A stretch of DNA of 13,366 bases from an uncultured Chloroflexota bacterium (lineage in GTDB: Bacteria; Chloroflexota; Dehalococcoidia; UBA3495). The translations under genes were made by a program, and so were the position numbers. Positions 1 to 7,561 of this stretch are shown here, one piece after another; the stretch's first letter is position 1; every line of letters starts with the position of its first letter. The DNA is taken from NCBI GenBank assembly GCA_913052545.1, contig CAJXEF010000045.1, positions 1 to 13,366 on the forward strand, written 5' to 3'. The notes below the pieces were generated by a model. The model made no database searches. It was not told the origin of the DNA and saw only the letters and a program-made list of their open reading frames with translations.

Positions 1-2
1 TT

Positions 3-317
3 GATCCTATAATGGCAGAGGAACTTGAGGACGCTTATGGCGGCGGCGGCGGTTACACCGCGATACAACGATCAGCTTTATTACAACTCGCGTGGGACCA
101 AGTCTCATCCGCGCTTGACGCCAGAGAATCAGTATTCGAACTTCACGCTAGTGGTGGGCTATCCGCATGGAGAAACCGTCTTAGATCCTGGTTCCGGGAT
201 TGCGACGACTTAGCCAACGGGGTTCAGCAATTCTTATCAGTAGATTTTCCTAATATGGACTTATCAAGAATACAAGATAGTGAAGATCCGAATTCTGGCG
301 GAACTACATCTATTTAG
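3..317 (+). CDS. HpaB-like 4-hydroxyphenylacetate 3-hydroxylase family protein, C-terminal part (5' end outside window)
   Basis: The reading frame is open from the first bases of the window to the TAG at 315-317, giving about 104 residues of what should be a roughly 480-550-residue protein. The segment after a glycine run (RSALLQLAWDQVSSALDARE, then FELHASGG) resembles the C-terminal helical region of the HpaB/PvcC family, where an L-x-LAWD stretch precedes a conserved G-R/A-R and a YE-F-ASG-like segment. These enzymes are cytoplasmic FADH2-dependent hydroxylases of phenolic substrates that receive reduced flavin from a separate reductase. No catalytic residues lie in the visible part, so substrate cannot be judged. 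An alternative frame (37-213) gives a shorter ORF but no recognisable family. Gene and orientation are fairly likely; the family call is by eye. Confidence 0.6.
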   Translation, partial: DPIMAEELEDAYGGGGGYTAIQRSALLQLAWDQVSSALDARESVFELHASGGLSAWRNRLRSWFRDCDDLANGVQQFLSVDFPNMDLSRIQDSEDPNSGGTTSI

Positions 318-321
318 CTGG

Positions 322-359
322 ATTAATATTCGCATATCAGAGGATATACGAATATTAAT
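322..359. terminator. Strong AT-rich hairpin between convergent genes, probable bidirectional terminator
   Basis: ATTAATATTCG at 322-332 is exactly complementary to CGAATATTAAT at 349-359. After one C-A mismatch the stem continues for five more pairs (334-338 with 343-347) around an AGAG loop. The hairpin sits 4 nt after the HpaB-like stop and 22 nt after the VOC stop on the other strand. There is no clean T tract on either side, so intrinsic termination is inferred from position and stem strength only. Confidence 0.55.
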
Positions 360-381
360 ACCAAGCCCAAATATCAGTCTA

Positions 382-936
382 TTACCGGTTAGCGACCACT
401 GCTTTGTTAAGATCCCTTATGGCCTCAAAAGTTTCTGGACTAGGGACGTTACCCATCTCGACATGTTTTACCGCGTCCCAAGCACGATGAACATCTGCCA
501 TCACCTGGTCGTCCGATTGGTCAATATCAATTGGTATACCAATCTGAGCCCATGATGTAAGGCCAGTCAACCAGAATACCTCGGTCGGATTACCTTCGGG
601 GTCCCTGAAGTAACAACCAATCGCACTTGCATGAGTCACAATTCGGTCCAGTTGGTATCCCTTAGCATGAATGCGGTTTTTAAAATCTCTGACGTCATCC
701 AGCGAGTCAACTCTCATTGATACTTGATTGACATTTGTTGTATCATCCAGCGATTTCCGGCCGGCCATAAGTGCAATCTCATGATCACATCCTTCCGGAT
801 CAGCACTGAAAAAAGCACCTATAGGACCTACTTTAGTCAACGTCATCCCCATGAAATTGCCATAGAAATCCTTCATAAGATCCAAGTCCTGAACATAAAA
901 TCCGACATGGCCCAGACCTTTAACTTTTGCTGACAT
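382..936 (-). CDS. VOC superfamily protein (glyoxalase / type I extradiol dioxygenase-like)
   Basis: A 184-residue cytoplasmic protein with the two beta-alpha-beta3 modules of the vicinal oxygen chelate fold. Module one opens with GLGHVGFYV (residues 7-15, His10) and includes the DHEIAL strand (51-56). Module two opens with NQVSMRV (70-76) and ends with DPEGNPTEVFW (112-122, Glu119). His10 and Glu119 fit the usual metal ligands of the fold. The position that is His in type I extradiol dioxygenases is Gln71 here, while glyoxalase I enzymes use a different His/Glu/Gln set, so the reaction cannot be assigned. About 60 residues beyond the second module form a helical tail. The ATG at 936-934 is supported by AGGAG (943-947) at 6 nt spacing. 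The gene is monocistronic with its own promoter at 1057-1085 and converges on the HpaB-like gene. Confidence 0.85.
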   Translation of the reverse strand: MSAKVKGLGHVGFYVQDLDLMKDFYGNFMGMTLTKVGPIGAFFSADPEGCDHEIALMAGRKSLDDTTNVNQVSMRVDSLDDVRDFKNRIHAKGYQLDRIVTHASAIGCYFRDPEGNPTEVFWLTGLTSWAQIGIPIDIDQSDDQVMADVHRAWDAVKHVEMGNVPSPETFEAIRDLNKAVVANR

Positions 937-1056
937 ATCTATCTCCTATCAAACTTTTTAGCGATTGTCGCGGCACGACCACCGACTGGTTTACGAATCA
1001 CTCCTAACACTACTCATCAATGTACCCGATGATTATTTTGAAGTTCCTGTCTTAAA

Positions 1057-1085
1057 ATTATATCCGTGCCTGAAACAAGTGTCCA
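1057..1085 (-). promoter_or_regulatory. Sigma70-type promoter for the VOC gene
   Basis: On the minus strand TGGACA (1085-1080) is followed after exactly 17 nt by a perfect TATAAT (1062-1057). Transcription would start near 1050, giving a leader of about 115 nt before the VOC ATG at 936. No other good -35/-10 pair was seen in this intergenic stretch (937-1177). Confidence 0.6.
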
Positions 1086-1177
1086 TGTGCCTGTATGCAA
1101 GATGCAAACCGAATGTCCTATACAAAATCAGGTACTAATGGCCTAACCATCACTGTTAAATATATATTTTGGGGATA

Positions 1178-3199
1178 CTAAGCAAATATATCGCTTGATC
1201 TGGCCTCATCTATATATTTTTTAACATCCACTGGCAATAGGAATCGTTGTTTTTCAAGCTCTCGTGCAACCCGCTCGACTGCCGCTACATACCCCTCATG
1301 ATCCCCGTAGCGTTCTTTCAACGACAGCCTTGGATCACCAGTTGAAATACGATCCGATCTGGTCTTTTCAAACGGTATATATTGACCATCCGATTCTAAT
1401 CCTTCATTCTCACCATATCCTTCTCTACGTAACCCCCAGCCGGTTGTAGTCGCAACTGGTGCCGCGACTGCAGGCAATCGGATACCGGCCATCTCGTTTC
1501 CATCTCCATCAACTTTGGATACGAATATCGTATAAGCAGGGCACCCAACGACTGATGGAGGATAATTATCCAAAATTCCATTATCAAATTCTGGGCCGAA
1601 ATTTAATAAGTATCGGGTCGTAATTAACCCGTTGTAAATTACTCCTGGTATTGAAGGCCAGCCCAGTTCATCCTGAGGAACGAAGCCCGTCTGAGACCCC
1701 AGAACAGGTACTGCTATAGCCGCATTCTCAGTGCGTCTCGGCACCAGGCTATTGGGAGGAGTAGTTCCATCGGTTACCCATTGGTCAAGTGCTATTAATA
1801 GAGCTCTGTGTGCTGCATAAGGAGAGACGGGATTGGTATACTGCTGACCTTTTCCCTTGTCATCACGCTTTCCCACACCATGTGATAATCCCGATAAAAG
1901 ATAAAATCTGACGTTTTCTGGATCGGATATATCATTCCCTTCTGTATCGGTATGCAACAACGAGCACGCCTTGACCCAATATTCATTGGACGTGTTGACT
2001 TCTAACCTCTTGGGACAAGTGCCATTGTCCACAGAATACTGGCTGCGGCCTGCAATTTTACCGGTTAAATGATCCGCCATTACTTGGTGTGCGAACGGAA
2101 ATACTGCTTCGGGATATAAATGGTTTTGACGATTCCTTTCAGTCCTACCTGTCTGAGCAAAGCGATAATTGATCTGACCACCGTTCCCACCACCAGTATG
2201 GCTCAAAATCCCGTCGAACACTGGTTGTCCATCTACATCTTCGTTAAATCCCAGTTCCTGAAAATCGTTCAGGGTCCGAGAGGGTTGGGATATCGAATAA
2301 CTAAAAGTATATTTCACGTCTCCAGCAAGAGGATTCCCTTCCTCAATCGTCCCGTGCCTCAAAAAGGAAACGAAGTCGCGAGTCGCGGCTAATCCCACAC
2401 AGGCAACCAAAGGGTCTATGGCAGTGTATGTAAATTCGTATATGTAACTTTGCTTAAATGACATACCATCTGGTAAAAGTCTGATAGCAGTTCTGTCACT
2501 TGAGGTATACTCCCATTCGGCAGCCGGAACTTCGAGAGCCGTATCATCGAGACGTTCTCGAACAGTAAGCCTAGCCTTTGACTTATCCGAATTCTCTGCC
2601 GGATAAGCAAGCGAGTAAGTTGAGCTAGTGCTATTATCAAACACAATATATTCGTATGATCGCCCACTAATTGAATTCCCCGACCTAGTCGCTAAAGGTA
2701 CATTTATCTTCATATCTTGGAAGCCTTCGGCGCCCAAATCCCATCCATTAGATACCACGGTATATCCCAGATTCATAATAAAACCTGTCCCAGCATCCTC
2801 AGGCGTACTCGGATCATTCGTCAAAACCGCGTCATTAAGCTTACCAACCCGCATTTGTCCCCTGTTATTGAAATCGAATAAAATACGATGATTACCTTTA
2901 TCCAAATCTTTCGGCTTGAGGATGAAAATATCCATCGAGTAGTCAACCAGCCCCTGAGGGTTGATCGGCGCAAATTCAAGGTCGGTTATTACCGTATTCT
3001 GGGGATCAGATGGATCTATCTCGCCATAAGCTGTACCCCGAATCTTTTCATACTGCCCGACTGATCCAAAATAAGTTTCACCGAAAGTTACCGATTCTGA
3101 CCTAGCGTAATCTATAACAATACTTCTGATTCCGGGCTTAACAAGAGGACTGTGAGAAGCTGTAGAAGCAAGATCCGCTGTGAGCCTGTCAACATTCAT
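1178..3199 (-). CDS. Alpha/beta hydrolase domain-containing protein (large, PF20091-like)
   Basis: About 673 residues from the ATG at 3199. The order of conserved stretches matches large bacterial proteins annotated as alpha/beta hydrolase domain-containing: an N-terminal beta region with FGSVGQYEKIRGTAYGEIDP, then ILFDFNNRGQ, then LGYTVVSNGWD, the nucleophile region YSISQPSR (Ser304 by this numbering), GFNEDVDGQPVFDG, a RFAQTGR region, NTSNEYW (Glu406) and LSGLSHG (His440). By analogy Ser304, Glu406 and His440 would form the hydrolase triad, acting on an unknown ester or lactone. No signal peptide is evident. Start choice: the longer ORF begins at 3244 without a ribosome binding site; AGGAG at 3211-3215 serves either the ATG at 3199 (11 nt away) or an in-frame TTG at 3205 (5 nt away). 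It is the last gene of the run that begins at 7155. Odd: the glycines normally flanking the nucleophile Ser are Ser in this protein. Confidence 0.8.
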   Translation of the reverse strand: MNVDRLTADLASTASHSPLVKPGIRSIVIDYARSESVTFGETYFGSVGQYEKIRGTAYGEIDPSDPQNTVITDLEFAPINPQGLVDYSMDIFILKPKDLDKGNHRILFDFNNRGQMRVGKLNDAVLTNDPSTPEDAGTGFIMNLGYTVVSNGWDLGAEGFQDMKINVPLATRSGNSISGRSYEYIVFDNSTSSTYSLAYPAENSDKSKARLTVRERLDDTALEVPAAEWEYTSSDRTAIRLLPDGMSFKQSYIYEFTYTAIDPLVACVGLAATRDFVSFLRHGTIEEGNPLAGDVKYTFSYSISQPSRTLNDFQELGFNEDVDGQPVFDGILSHTGGGNGGQINYRFAQTGRTERNRQNHLYPEAVFPFAHQVMADHLTGKIAGRSQYSVDNGTCPKRLEVNTSNEYWVKACSLLHTDTEGNDISDPENVRFYLLSGLSHGVGKRDDKGKGQQYTNPVSPYAAHRALLIALDQWVTDGTTPPNSLVPRRTENAAIAVPVLGSQTGFVPQDELGWPSIPGVIYNGLITTRYLLNFGPEFDNGILDNYPPSVVGCPAYTIFVSKVDGDGNEMAGIRLPAVAAPVATTTGWGLRREGYGENEGLESDGQYIPFEKTRSDRISTGDPRLSLKERYGDHEGYVAAVERVARELEKQRFLLPVDVKKYIDEARSSDIFA

Positions 3200-3264
3200 A
3201 CCCAATCTATCTCCTCGAAATGCCACTATAAATGACGAACACATCTGTATTTAGAATTAATGTT

Positions 3265-4329
3265 TTACCAGGATTTCAAAACCGGCAAAACTTCTTTGGC
3301 AAAGAGCTTCAACCCTCTCTCGGCTACATCATATGGTGTACCCCCAAACCGAAAAGCAACGTTGAGCTCAAAACTACCTAGCAATTCGCGGCGCTTCTCT
3401 AGACCTCGAAGAATCTTGTCTGGAGTTCCCCAACTAGCAGCCTCCATGAAACCCTCAATGGCACCTTCTAGACCGGCAGCCCGTGCTATCTCCGCTTTTT
3501 GTTGATACGAATCATATCCTTTAACCGATTTAAAATGATCTCCCAGAAATTCATAATGATAAAAGTTACTTTCTACAAACTTACCCTGATACTGACGAGC
3601 TTCCCCTTCACACTGGTCAAGATCAGTCCCACAGATCACAAACTCGGTCAGCATTACATCCGGCGGCTCTGTACCATGGAACTCTCGATGCAAAGCACGA
3701 CCACGCTCTATCGTTGGTAAACGCATTTCCCAGGGTCGATCTGCAAACATCACGATATGTGCCCCAAGTTTAGCGGCTGATGCAACAGATTCCTCACTGG
3801 AGGCTACCGCATAAATTCTTCCGTCGAACGAATATTGAGGCCGCGGTCTGATTTCCGTTCTAGGCTGCTTGTAGTAGGTTCCGTTACCTTCAATAAACCC
3901 TGTTTTAAGAGCTTCGACTATCATCGGAGCAGCTTCGTCGAAACGCCCTCGGGATTCGTCCATGCTCAGACGGAACGTTTCGAATTCGCGCCTCGCCAAC
4001 CCACGTCCGAAACCGAGCCTAAGCCTTCCATTACTCAACAAGTCGAGAACCGCAGCATTCTCAGCTACACGGAGAGGGTCATGCCAGGGAATAATAACTG
4101 CAGCAGTACCAACATCTATATTGGGATGCTTTGCAGCCAAATGAGTCATCAAGTGTATGTTATCTGGCACGAAAGAATAATCGCTGAAATGGTGCTCTGC
4201 TGACCAGAGACAATCAAAACCCTCATCAGCTGCTATTTCACATAGCTTCAATTCTTCCTCCCACATCTGCCTATCGGACCCTTCATCCCAACCGTAACTT
4301 GAACAGATCATCATCATCCCGACATCCAT
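3265..4329 (-). CDS. LLM class flavin-dependent oxidoreductase (bacterial luciferase-like)
   Basis: A 354-residue full-length member of the luciferase-like monooxygenase family, a TIM barrel that uses reduced FMN (or F420) supplied by a separate reductase to insert oxygen into, or oxidise, a small organic substrate. Seen: LWSAEHHFSD (41-50), the strand-turn TAAVIIPWHDPLRVAE (75-90), LDLLSNGRLRLGFGRG (95-110) and the RREFETF helix start (113-119), all standard landmarks. The C-terminal ASWGTPDKI segment and the closing LKLFAKEVLPVL helix are also typical. The ATG at 4329 has an AGAGG (4337-4341) Shine-Dalgarno 7 nt upstream. The gene starts 75 nt after the GMC oxidoreductase stop and ends about 65 nt before the hydrolase start, consistent with one operon. 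Substrate is not predictable by eye. Confidence 0.9.
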   Translation of the reverse strand: MDVGMMMICSSYGWDEGSDRQMWEEELKLCEIAADEGFDCLWSAEHHFSDYSFVPDNIHLMTHLAAKHPNIDVGTAAVIIPWHDPLRVAENAAVLDLLSNGRLRLGFGRGLARREFETFRLSMDESRGRFDEAAPMIVEALKTGFIEGNGTYYKQPRTEIRPRPQYSFDGRIYAVASSEESVASAAKLGAHIVMFADRPWEMRLPTIERGRALHREFHGTEPPDVMLTEFVICGTDLDQCEGEARQYQGKFVESNFYHYEFLGDHFKSVKGYDSYQQKAEIARAAGLEGAIEGFMEAASWGTPDKILRGLEKRRELLGSFELNVAFRFGGTPYDVAERGLKLFAKEVLPVLKSW

Positions 4330-4404
4330 CTAAACACCTCTTCTACCAACATCAACTCGTGAAATTAATTCAATCATACCATCAAGGAACAGTTGAAGTT
4401 TCGG

Positions 4405-5946
4405 CTAAAGACCTTCCCTGATAAACTCTGCAGCTCTCTCAGCAATCATCATAGTAGTAACATTAGTATTAGCTCTGACCACATCTGGCATAACCGACGC
4501 ATCAACTACACGCAGACCAGTGACTCCCCGCACTTTAAGATGTTGATCGACCACAGCTGTTTCGTCCTTATCCGTACCCATCTTGCAAGTACCAGAAATA
4601 TGGAAGGACGAACTCACATTTCGCATAATCCAGTCGTCCAAAGTTTGATCGGAGGCGAGATCATCATCGAGTGGAGCGGTCCTTTTTTCAATAATAGCTG
4701 AATAAGCAGGATCACCTAGCAAATCAACACACATCTTAACGGCCTCACGTAGACGTTCTCTGTCCCATGGATCCTCAAGATAATGGTAGTCCATAGTTGG
4801 GTAATCATGAGGGTCAGCCGAAGCCAGATTGAGTTCACCTTTGCCCACTGCTAAATACAACCCACAGTTAATAGTATGACTAGGATCATCGCCCTCTTTG
4901 ACCACGGTGTTCATAGATGCCGGAGATAGGATCATGTCATTGATAGTGCCAGACCCAGTTGCTGTAAATCTCAGGCGAAGAGCCCGCATCCCGTTGGGAT
5001 CATCATAAGTACCTTCTTTCACTAAGAATTTTACGGTTACGTTGGGATGATCCCGCATATTCTGTCCAACGCCGGAGAGATCAGATATCACTGGAATCTT
5101 CAAATCAGTGAGCCGTTCAGCTGGGCCGATCCCGGATAACATTAGCAATTGAGGTGATCCGACAGCACCAGTACATAAAATTATTTCTTTACCCTCTACA
5201 ACAAAACGCTCTCCTCCACTCTCCACCTCTAACCCAGTGGCTTGTAAACCAGAGAAAATGATCTTTAATACCTGTGCCTTTGATTTTACGGTTAAATTCA
5301 ACCTATGCCGATTTGGGTTTAGATAAGCAAGAGCCATACTTATCCTGATACCTTCTATATTATTTTCCGCCCTCAGACTTATGCCCGTCGCGTCTGGCTC
5401 GTGTACATCCGGGTGGTCCGGATGACCCGCTGCTATACAGGCTTTGTAGAACGCTTCTTGTGCTGGTGGCCAAGTGTTCCTCTTATGCCGTCGAACTGGC
5501 ACAGGCCCATCACTGCCGTGGAAATCTCCAGAATAATCTTCATCAGTCTCTAGTTTTCGAAAAAACGGGAGGCATTTAACGTAAGACCATTCATCGTTAC
5601 CCCAGGAAGCCCACGTATCAAAATCCTCCGGAGCTCCTCGAATAAAAGTCTGCCCGTTGATAGCACTAGTCCCACCCATAGCTTTCCCCCTTGGGACAGG
5701 CATTGGCTGAGATTGCCTAGAATTCGCCTTACCTGTAAATGACCAGTTGAAGGGGCCACCGGCTTTGCGTGCCTCTAAATTCAGCATGCCCCAACCATAT
5801 TTTAGAGAATCCGGTAACTGTTCGAAGTCTGGATATTCAGGACCCGCTTCCAGTAATAAAACTGAACGTTCCGAATCTTCTGATAACCTAGTAGCGAGAA
5901 TACAGCCAGCCGTGCCTCCACCAACCACTATATAGTCATACTTCAT
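4405..5946 (-). CDS. GMC family FAD-dependent oxidoreductase (choline dehydrogenase-like)
   Basis: A 513-residue glucose-methanol-choline oxidoreductase that oxidises an alcohol to an aldehyde using tightly bound FAD. Visible: the N-terminal ADP-binding motif VVGGGTAGC (7-15) followed by LLLEAGP (30-36); GMC signature 1 around PRGKAMGGTSAINGQTFIRG (85-104); signature 2 GAVGSPQLLMLSGIGP (260-275); catalytic His449 in SSSFHISGTCKMG; and the C-terminal NTNVTTMMIAERAA (493-506) supplying the second active-site residue as Asn rather than His. The length is normal for the family and no signal peptide is present, so it should be cytoplasmic. The ATG at 5946 has AAGGAG (5954-5959) 7 nt upstream. It lies between two LLM monooxygenases on the same strand. 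A TATAAT hexamer at 6027-6022 upstream lacks a convincing -35 partner. Confidence 0.93.
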   Translation of the reverse strand: MKYDYIVVGGGTAGCILATRLSEDSERSVLLLEAGPEYPDFEQLPDSLKYGWGMLNLEARKAGGPFNWSFTGKANSRQSQPMPVPRGKAMGGTSAINGQTFIRGAPEDFDTWASWGNDEWSYVKCLPFFRKLETDEDYSGDFHGSDGPVPVRRHKRNTWPPAQEAFYKACIAAGHPDHPDVHEPDATGISLRAENNIEGIRISMALAYLNPNRHRLNLTVKSKAQVLKIIFSGLQATGLEVESGGERFVVEGKEIILCTGAVGSPQLLMLSGIGPAERLTDLKIPVISDLSGVGQNMRDHPNVTVKFLVKEGTYDDPNGMRALRLRFTATGSGTINDMILSPASMNTVVKEGDDPSHTINCGLYLAVGKGELNLASADPHDYPTMDYHYLEDPWDRERLREAVKMCVDLLGDPAYSAIIEKRTAPLDDDLASDQTLDDWIMRNVSSSFHISGTCKMGTDKDETAVVDQHLKVRGVTGLRVVDASVMPDVVRANTNVTTMMIAERAAEFIREGL

Positions 5947-6069
5947 GTTTGGGCTCCTTCATCGAGCTGATTACGGTGGGCGTATCATCCTAACCACAAG
6001 GATTAAAAGTGGTCTGAATAGATTATATCTACCGATAGATCAGAGGTTTTAACCTATCCCCACAGAGAT

Positions 6070-7155
6070 TCAAGATACCGGTACCTCTCGGAAATGCGGC
6101 ATAACTTCAGTCGCAAAGAGTTCAATCGAACGCATTACCTTTTCGTGCGGTAATCCAGGGAACCCGAATGCTCCAAAAATGTGATTGATACCTTGCGCTT
6201 GGGTTTCTTTAATGCGTTCAATCACTACTTCAGGAGTTCCCCGTAAAGGTGGTAAGCCAGCATGACCTGGGTCATCTCGGCGATTCCGATCGGTCTGGCG
6301 GCCTGCCCAAGCTTCGTACCCTCTGGGCAATTTGCCATCCCTGTCCGTAGGCATTCCGATAACATGTCCCGACTCCCCCACCGAACTCAAGATGCGCGAG
6401 GAAAAGTTCTCAAGCTCTATCGGATCAGATTCGGCTTCTTCCATAGTTGGAGCAACGTAAATTGCTTTTGCCATAGGAGGATCCAGATGAGTATGAGGAT
6501 GCCCGTATTCGTCCATCTTTTTCCTCCACATGCGGATCACTTCAGGAGCTCGCCCTAAGATATCAGTTGGTCCTCCAGCTATAACCTGGATCTGATGTTT
6601 CGCGGCAAAATCTATAGATTCGGGACTCGTACTGACAGCTTGGAACAATGGAGGGTAAGGTTTTTGGACCGGTTTCGGAAGTACCCACAGATTATCGACA
6701 TTCGTGAACCTACCATTATAAGTTAACGTTTCCTCTGTCCAGGCCTTAATCATCACTTCCACGGATTCAACGAAACGCTCCCTGCTTTCTTCCATATCTA
6801 CCCCTATACCTTCGAACTCCTGCCGTTGATATCCACTACCTATCCCGAGATCGATACGACCTCCACTCAAGACATCCAACATGGCAACTTCCTCTGCTAC
6901 CAAAATTGGATTATGCAAAGGCAACACGATTACCGCAGTCCCGATACGAACGTGAGTGGTTCTGGCAACGACTTGACCCAGGAATGAGAAAATTCCCGAT
7001 AGCAATCCATGCCGAGAGAATCGATGTTCTCCCAACCAGACTTCATCCAAGCCTAACCTATCCGCTAATTCGATCTGCTCTAAGGCTTCTCGCAACGATT
7101 GCTCTTGGGTATGATTTTCGTGCCACGGAACAATAGTGAATAATCCAAATCTCAT
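6070..7155 (-). CDS. LLM class flavin-dependent oxidoreductase (bacterial luciferase-like)
   Basis: A 361-residue luciferase-like flavin monooxygenase. Landmarks from the ATG at 7155: MRFGLFTIVPW (1-11), LDEVWLGEHRFSRHG (36-50), TAVIVLPLHNPILVAEE (73-89), LDVLSGGRIDLGIGSGYQRQEFE (93-115), and a C-terminal GLPPLRGTPEVVIERI stretch that is the family's usual lid before the last barrel helix. The frame stays open to an ATG at 7236, but that 27-residue extension is not family-like. The ATG at 7155 has GGGAGG (7161-7166) at 5 nt and starts exactly at the family's first beta strand. It is the first gene of the minus-strand run 7155-1178; its stop lies 123 nt before the GMC start. The paralogue at 3265-4329 is clearly different in sequence, so this is not a recent duplication. 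Confidence 0.9.
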   Translation of the reverse strand: MRFGLFTIVPWHENHTQEQSLREALEQIELADRLGLDEVWLGEHRFSRHGLLSGIFSFLGQVVARTTHVRIGTAVIVLPLHNPILVAEEVAMLDVLSGGRIDLGIGSGYQRQEFEGIGVDMEESRERFVESVEVMIKAWTEETLTYNGRFTNVDNLWVLPKPVQKPYPPLFQAVSTSPESIDFAAKHQIQVIAGGPTDILGRAPEVIRMWRKKMDEYGHPHTHLDPPMAKAIYVAPTMEEAESDPIELENFSSRILSSVGESGHVIGMPTDRDGKLPRGYEAWAGRQTDRNRRDDPGHAGLPPLRGTPEVVIERIKETQAQGINHIFGAFGFPGLPHEKVMRSIELFATEVMPHFREVPVS

Positions 7156-7187
7156 CTCTGCCTCCCATAATTTAATTCGTTTACAGA

Positions 7188-7219
7188 ACATCCACAGCAT
7201 TTCTAAGTCATGTGGATGT
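7188..7219. promoter_or_regulatory. 9-bp perfect inverted repeat upstream of the first LLM gene (operator or leader hairpin)
   Basis: ACATCCACA (7188-7196) and TGTGGATGT (7211-7219) are exact reverse complements separated by 14 nt. The element ends 32 nt before the ATG at 7155. It could be a dimeric repressor site or an RNA hairpin in the leader; the sequence alone does not decide. Confidence 0.4.
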
Positions 7220-7520
7220 ATATATAACATCTCCAAACCCAGATATGATCACGATACGGTCAATTGGACCTTCAAATGGGTTAGCCGATACCGGGATTCG
7301 TATTCTCCAAAAATGTTAAGTAGGTGTATATTTATGCTAAGTTTTATCCAATTGACAACCAACCTATTCACTCCTCATCCCTTACAGCTCAAACATACAT
7401 TCGAGTTGTAAATCAGCTGCAAGCGTATCCAGATAAACATAAATACACTAAGTTATAGATTTGCTCTTTCCCAGCCCGAATTTGGGTGGAGCCTAAGATC
7501 AATAATTAGAAAAGAGTCAA

Positions 7521-7539
7521 TCTTGGGAATGCTCCCAAT
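7521..7539 (-). terminator. Probable terminator of the selenoprotein operon
   Basis: TTGGGA (7523-7528) and TCCCAA (7533-7538) form a perfect 6-bp stem with a 4-nt loop. It lies 23 nt downstream of the stop of the 363-residue gene and, reading the minus strand, is followed by a T-rich stretch (GATTGACTCTTTTC). The stem is short, so confidence is moderate. Confidence 0.4.
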
Positions 7540-7561
7540 AGAACACGAAGTCAAGAATAGT

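Larger units (their letters stand above)
7156..7561. other. Intergenic region holding the leader of the LLM-GMC-LLM-hydrolase genes
   Basis: No convincing gene was seen on either strand. It holds the 9-bp inverted repeat at 7188-7219 and, near 7521-7539, a short GC-rich hairpin downstream of the selenoprotein operon. A weak minus-strand promoter candidate is TTGTCA at 7358-7353, with TAAATA at 7334-7329 (18 nt spacer), which would give a leader of about 160 nt. Confidence 0.4.

Noticed and set aside
25..213. Plus-strand ORF of 62 codons inside the HpaB-like frame
   Set aside because: It is a shadow in another frame. The overlapping frame 3-317 is open to the window edge and matches the HpaB C-terminal region, while this one matches nothing recognisable.
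3835..4203. Plus-strand ORF of 122 codons opposite the LLM gene at 3265-4329
   Set aside because: It is a shadow of a full-length luciferase-like protein on the other strand.
6022..6027. TATAAT on the minus strand upstream of the GMC gene as a separate promoter
   Set aside because: No -35-like hexamer at 16-18 nt. It may be a chance AT-rich match, and the GMC gene is explained by the upstream operon.
7352..7357. TTGACA on the plus strand as a promoter
   Set aside because: No acceptable -10 hexamer lies 16-18 nt downstream and there is no plus-strand gene for it to serve.
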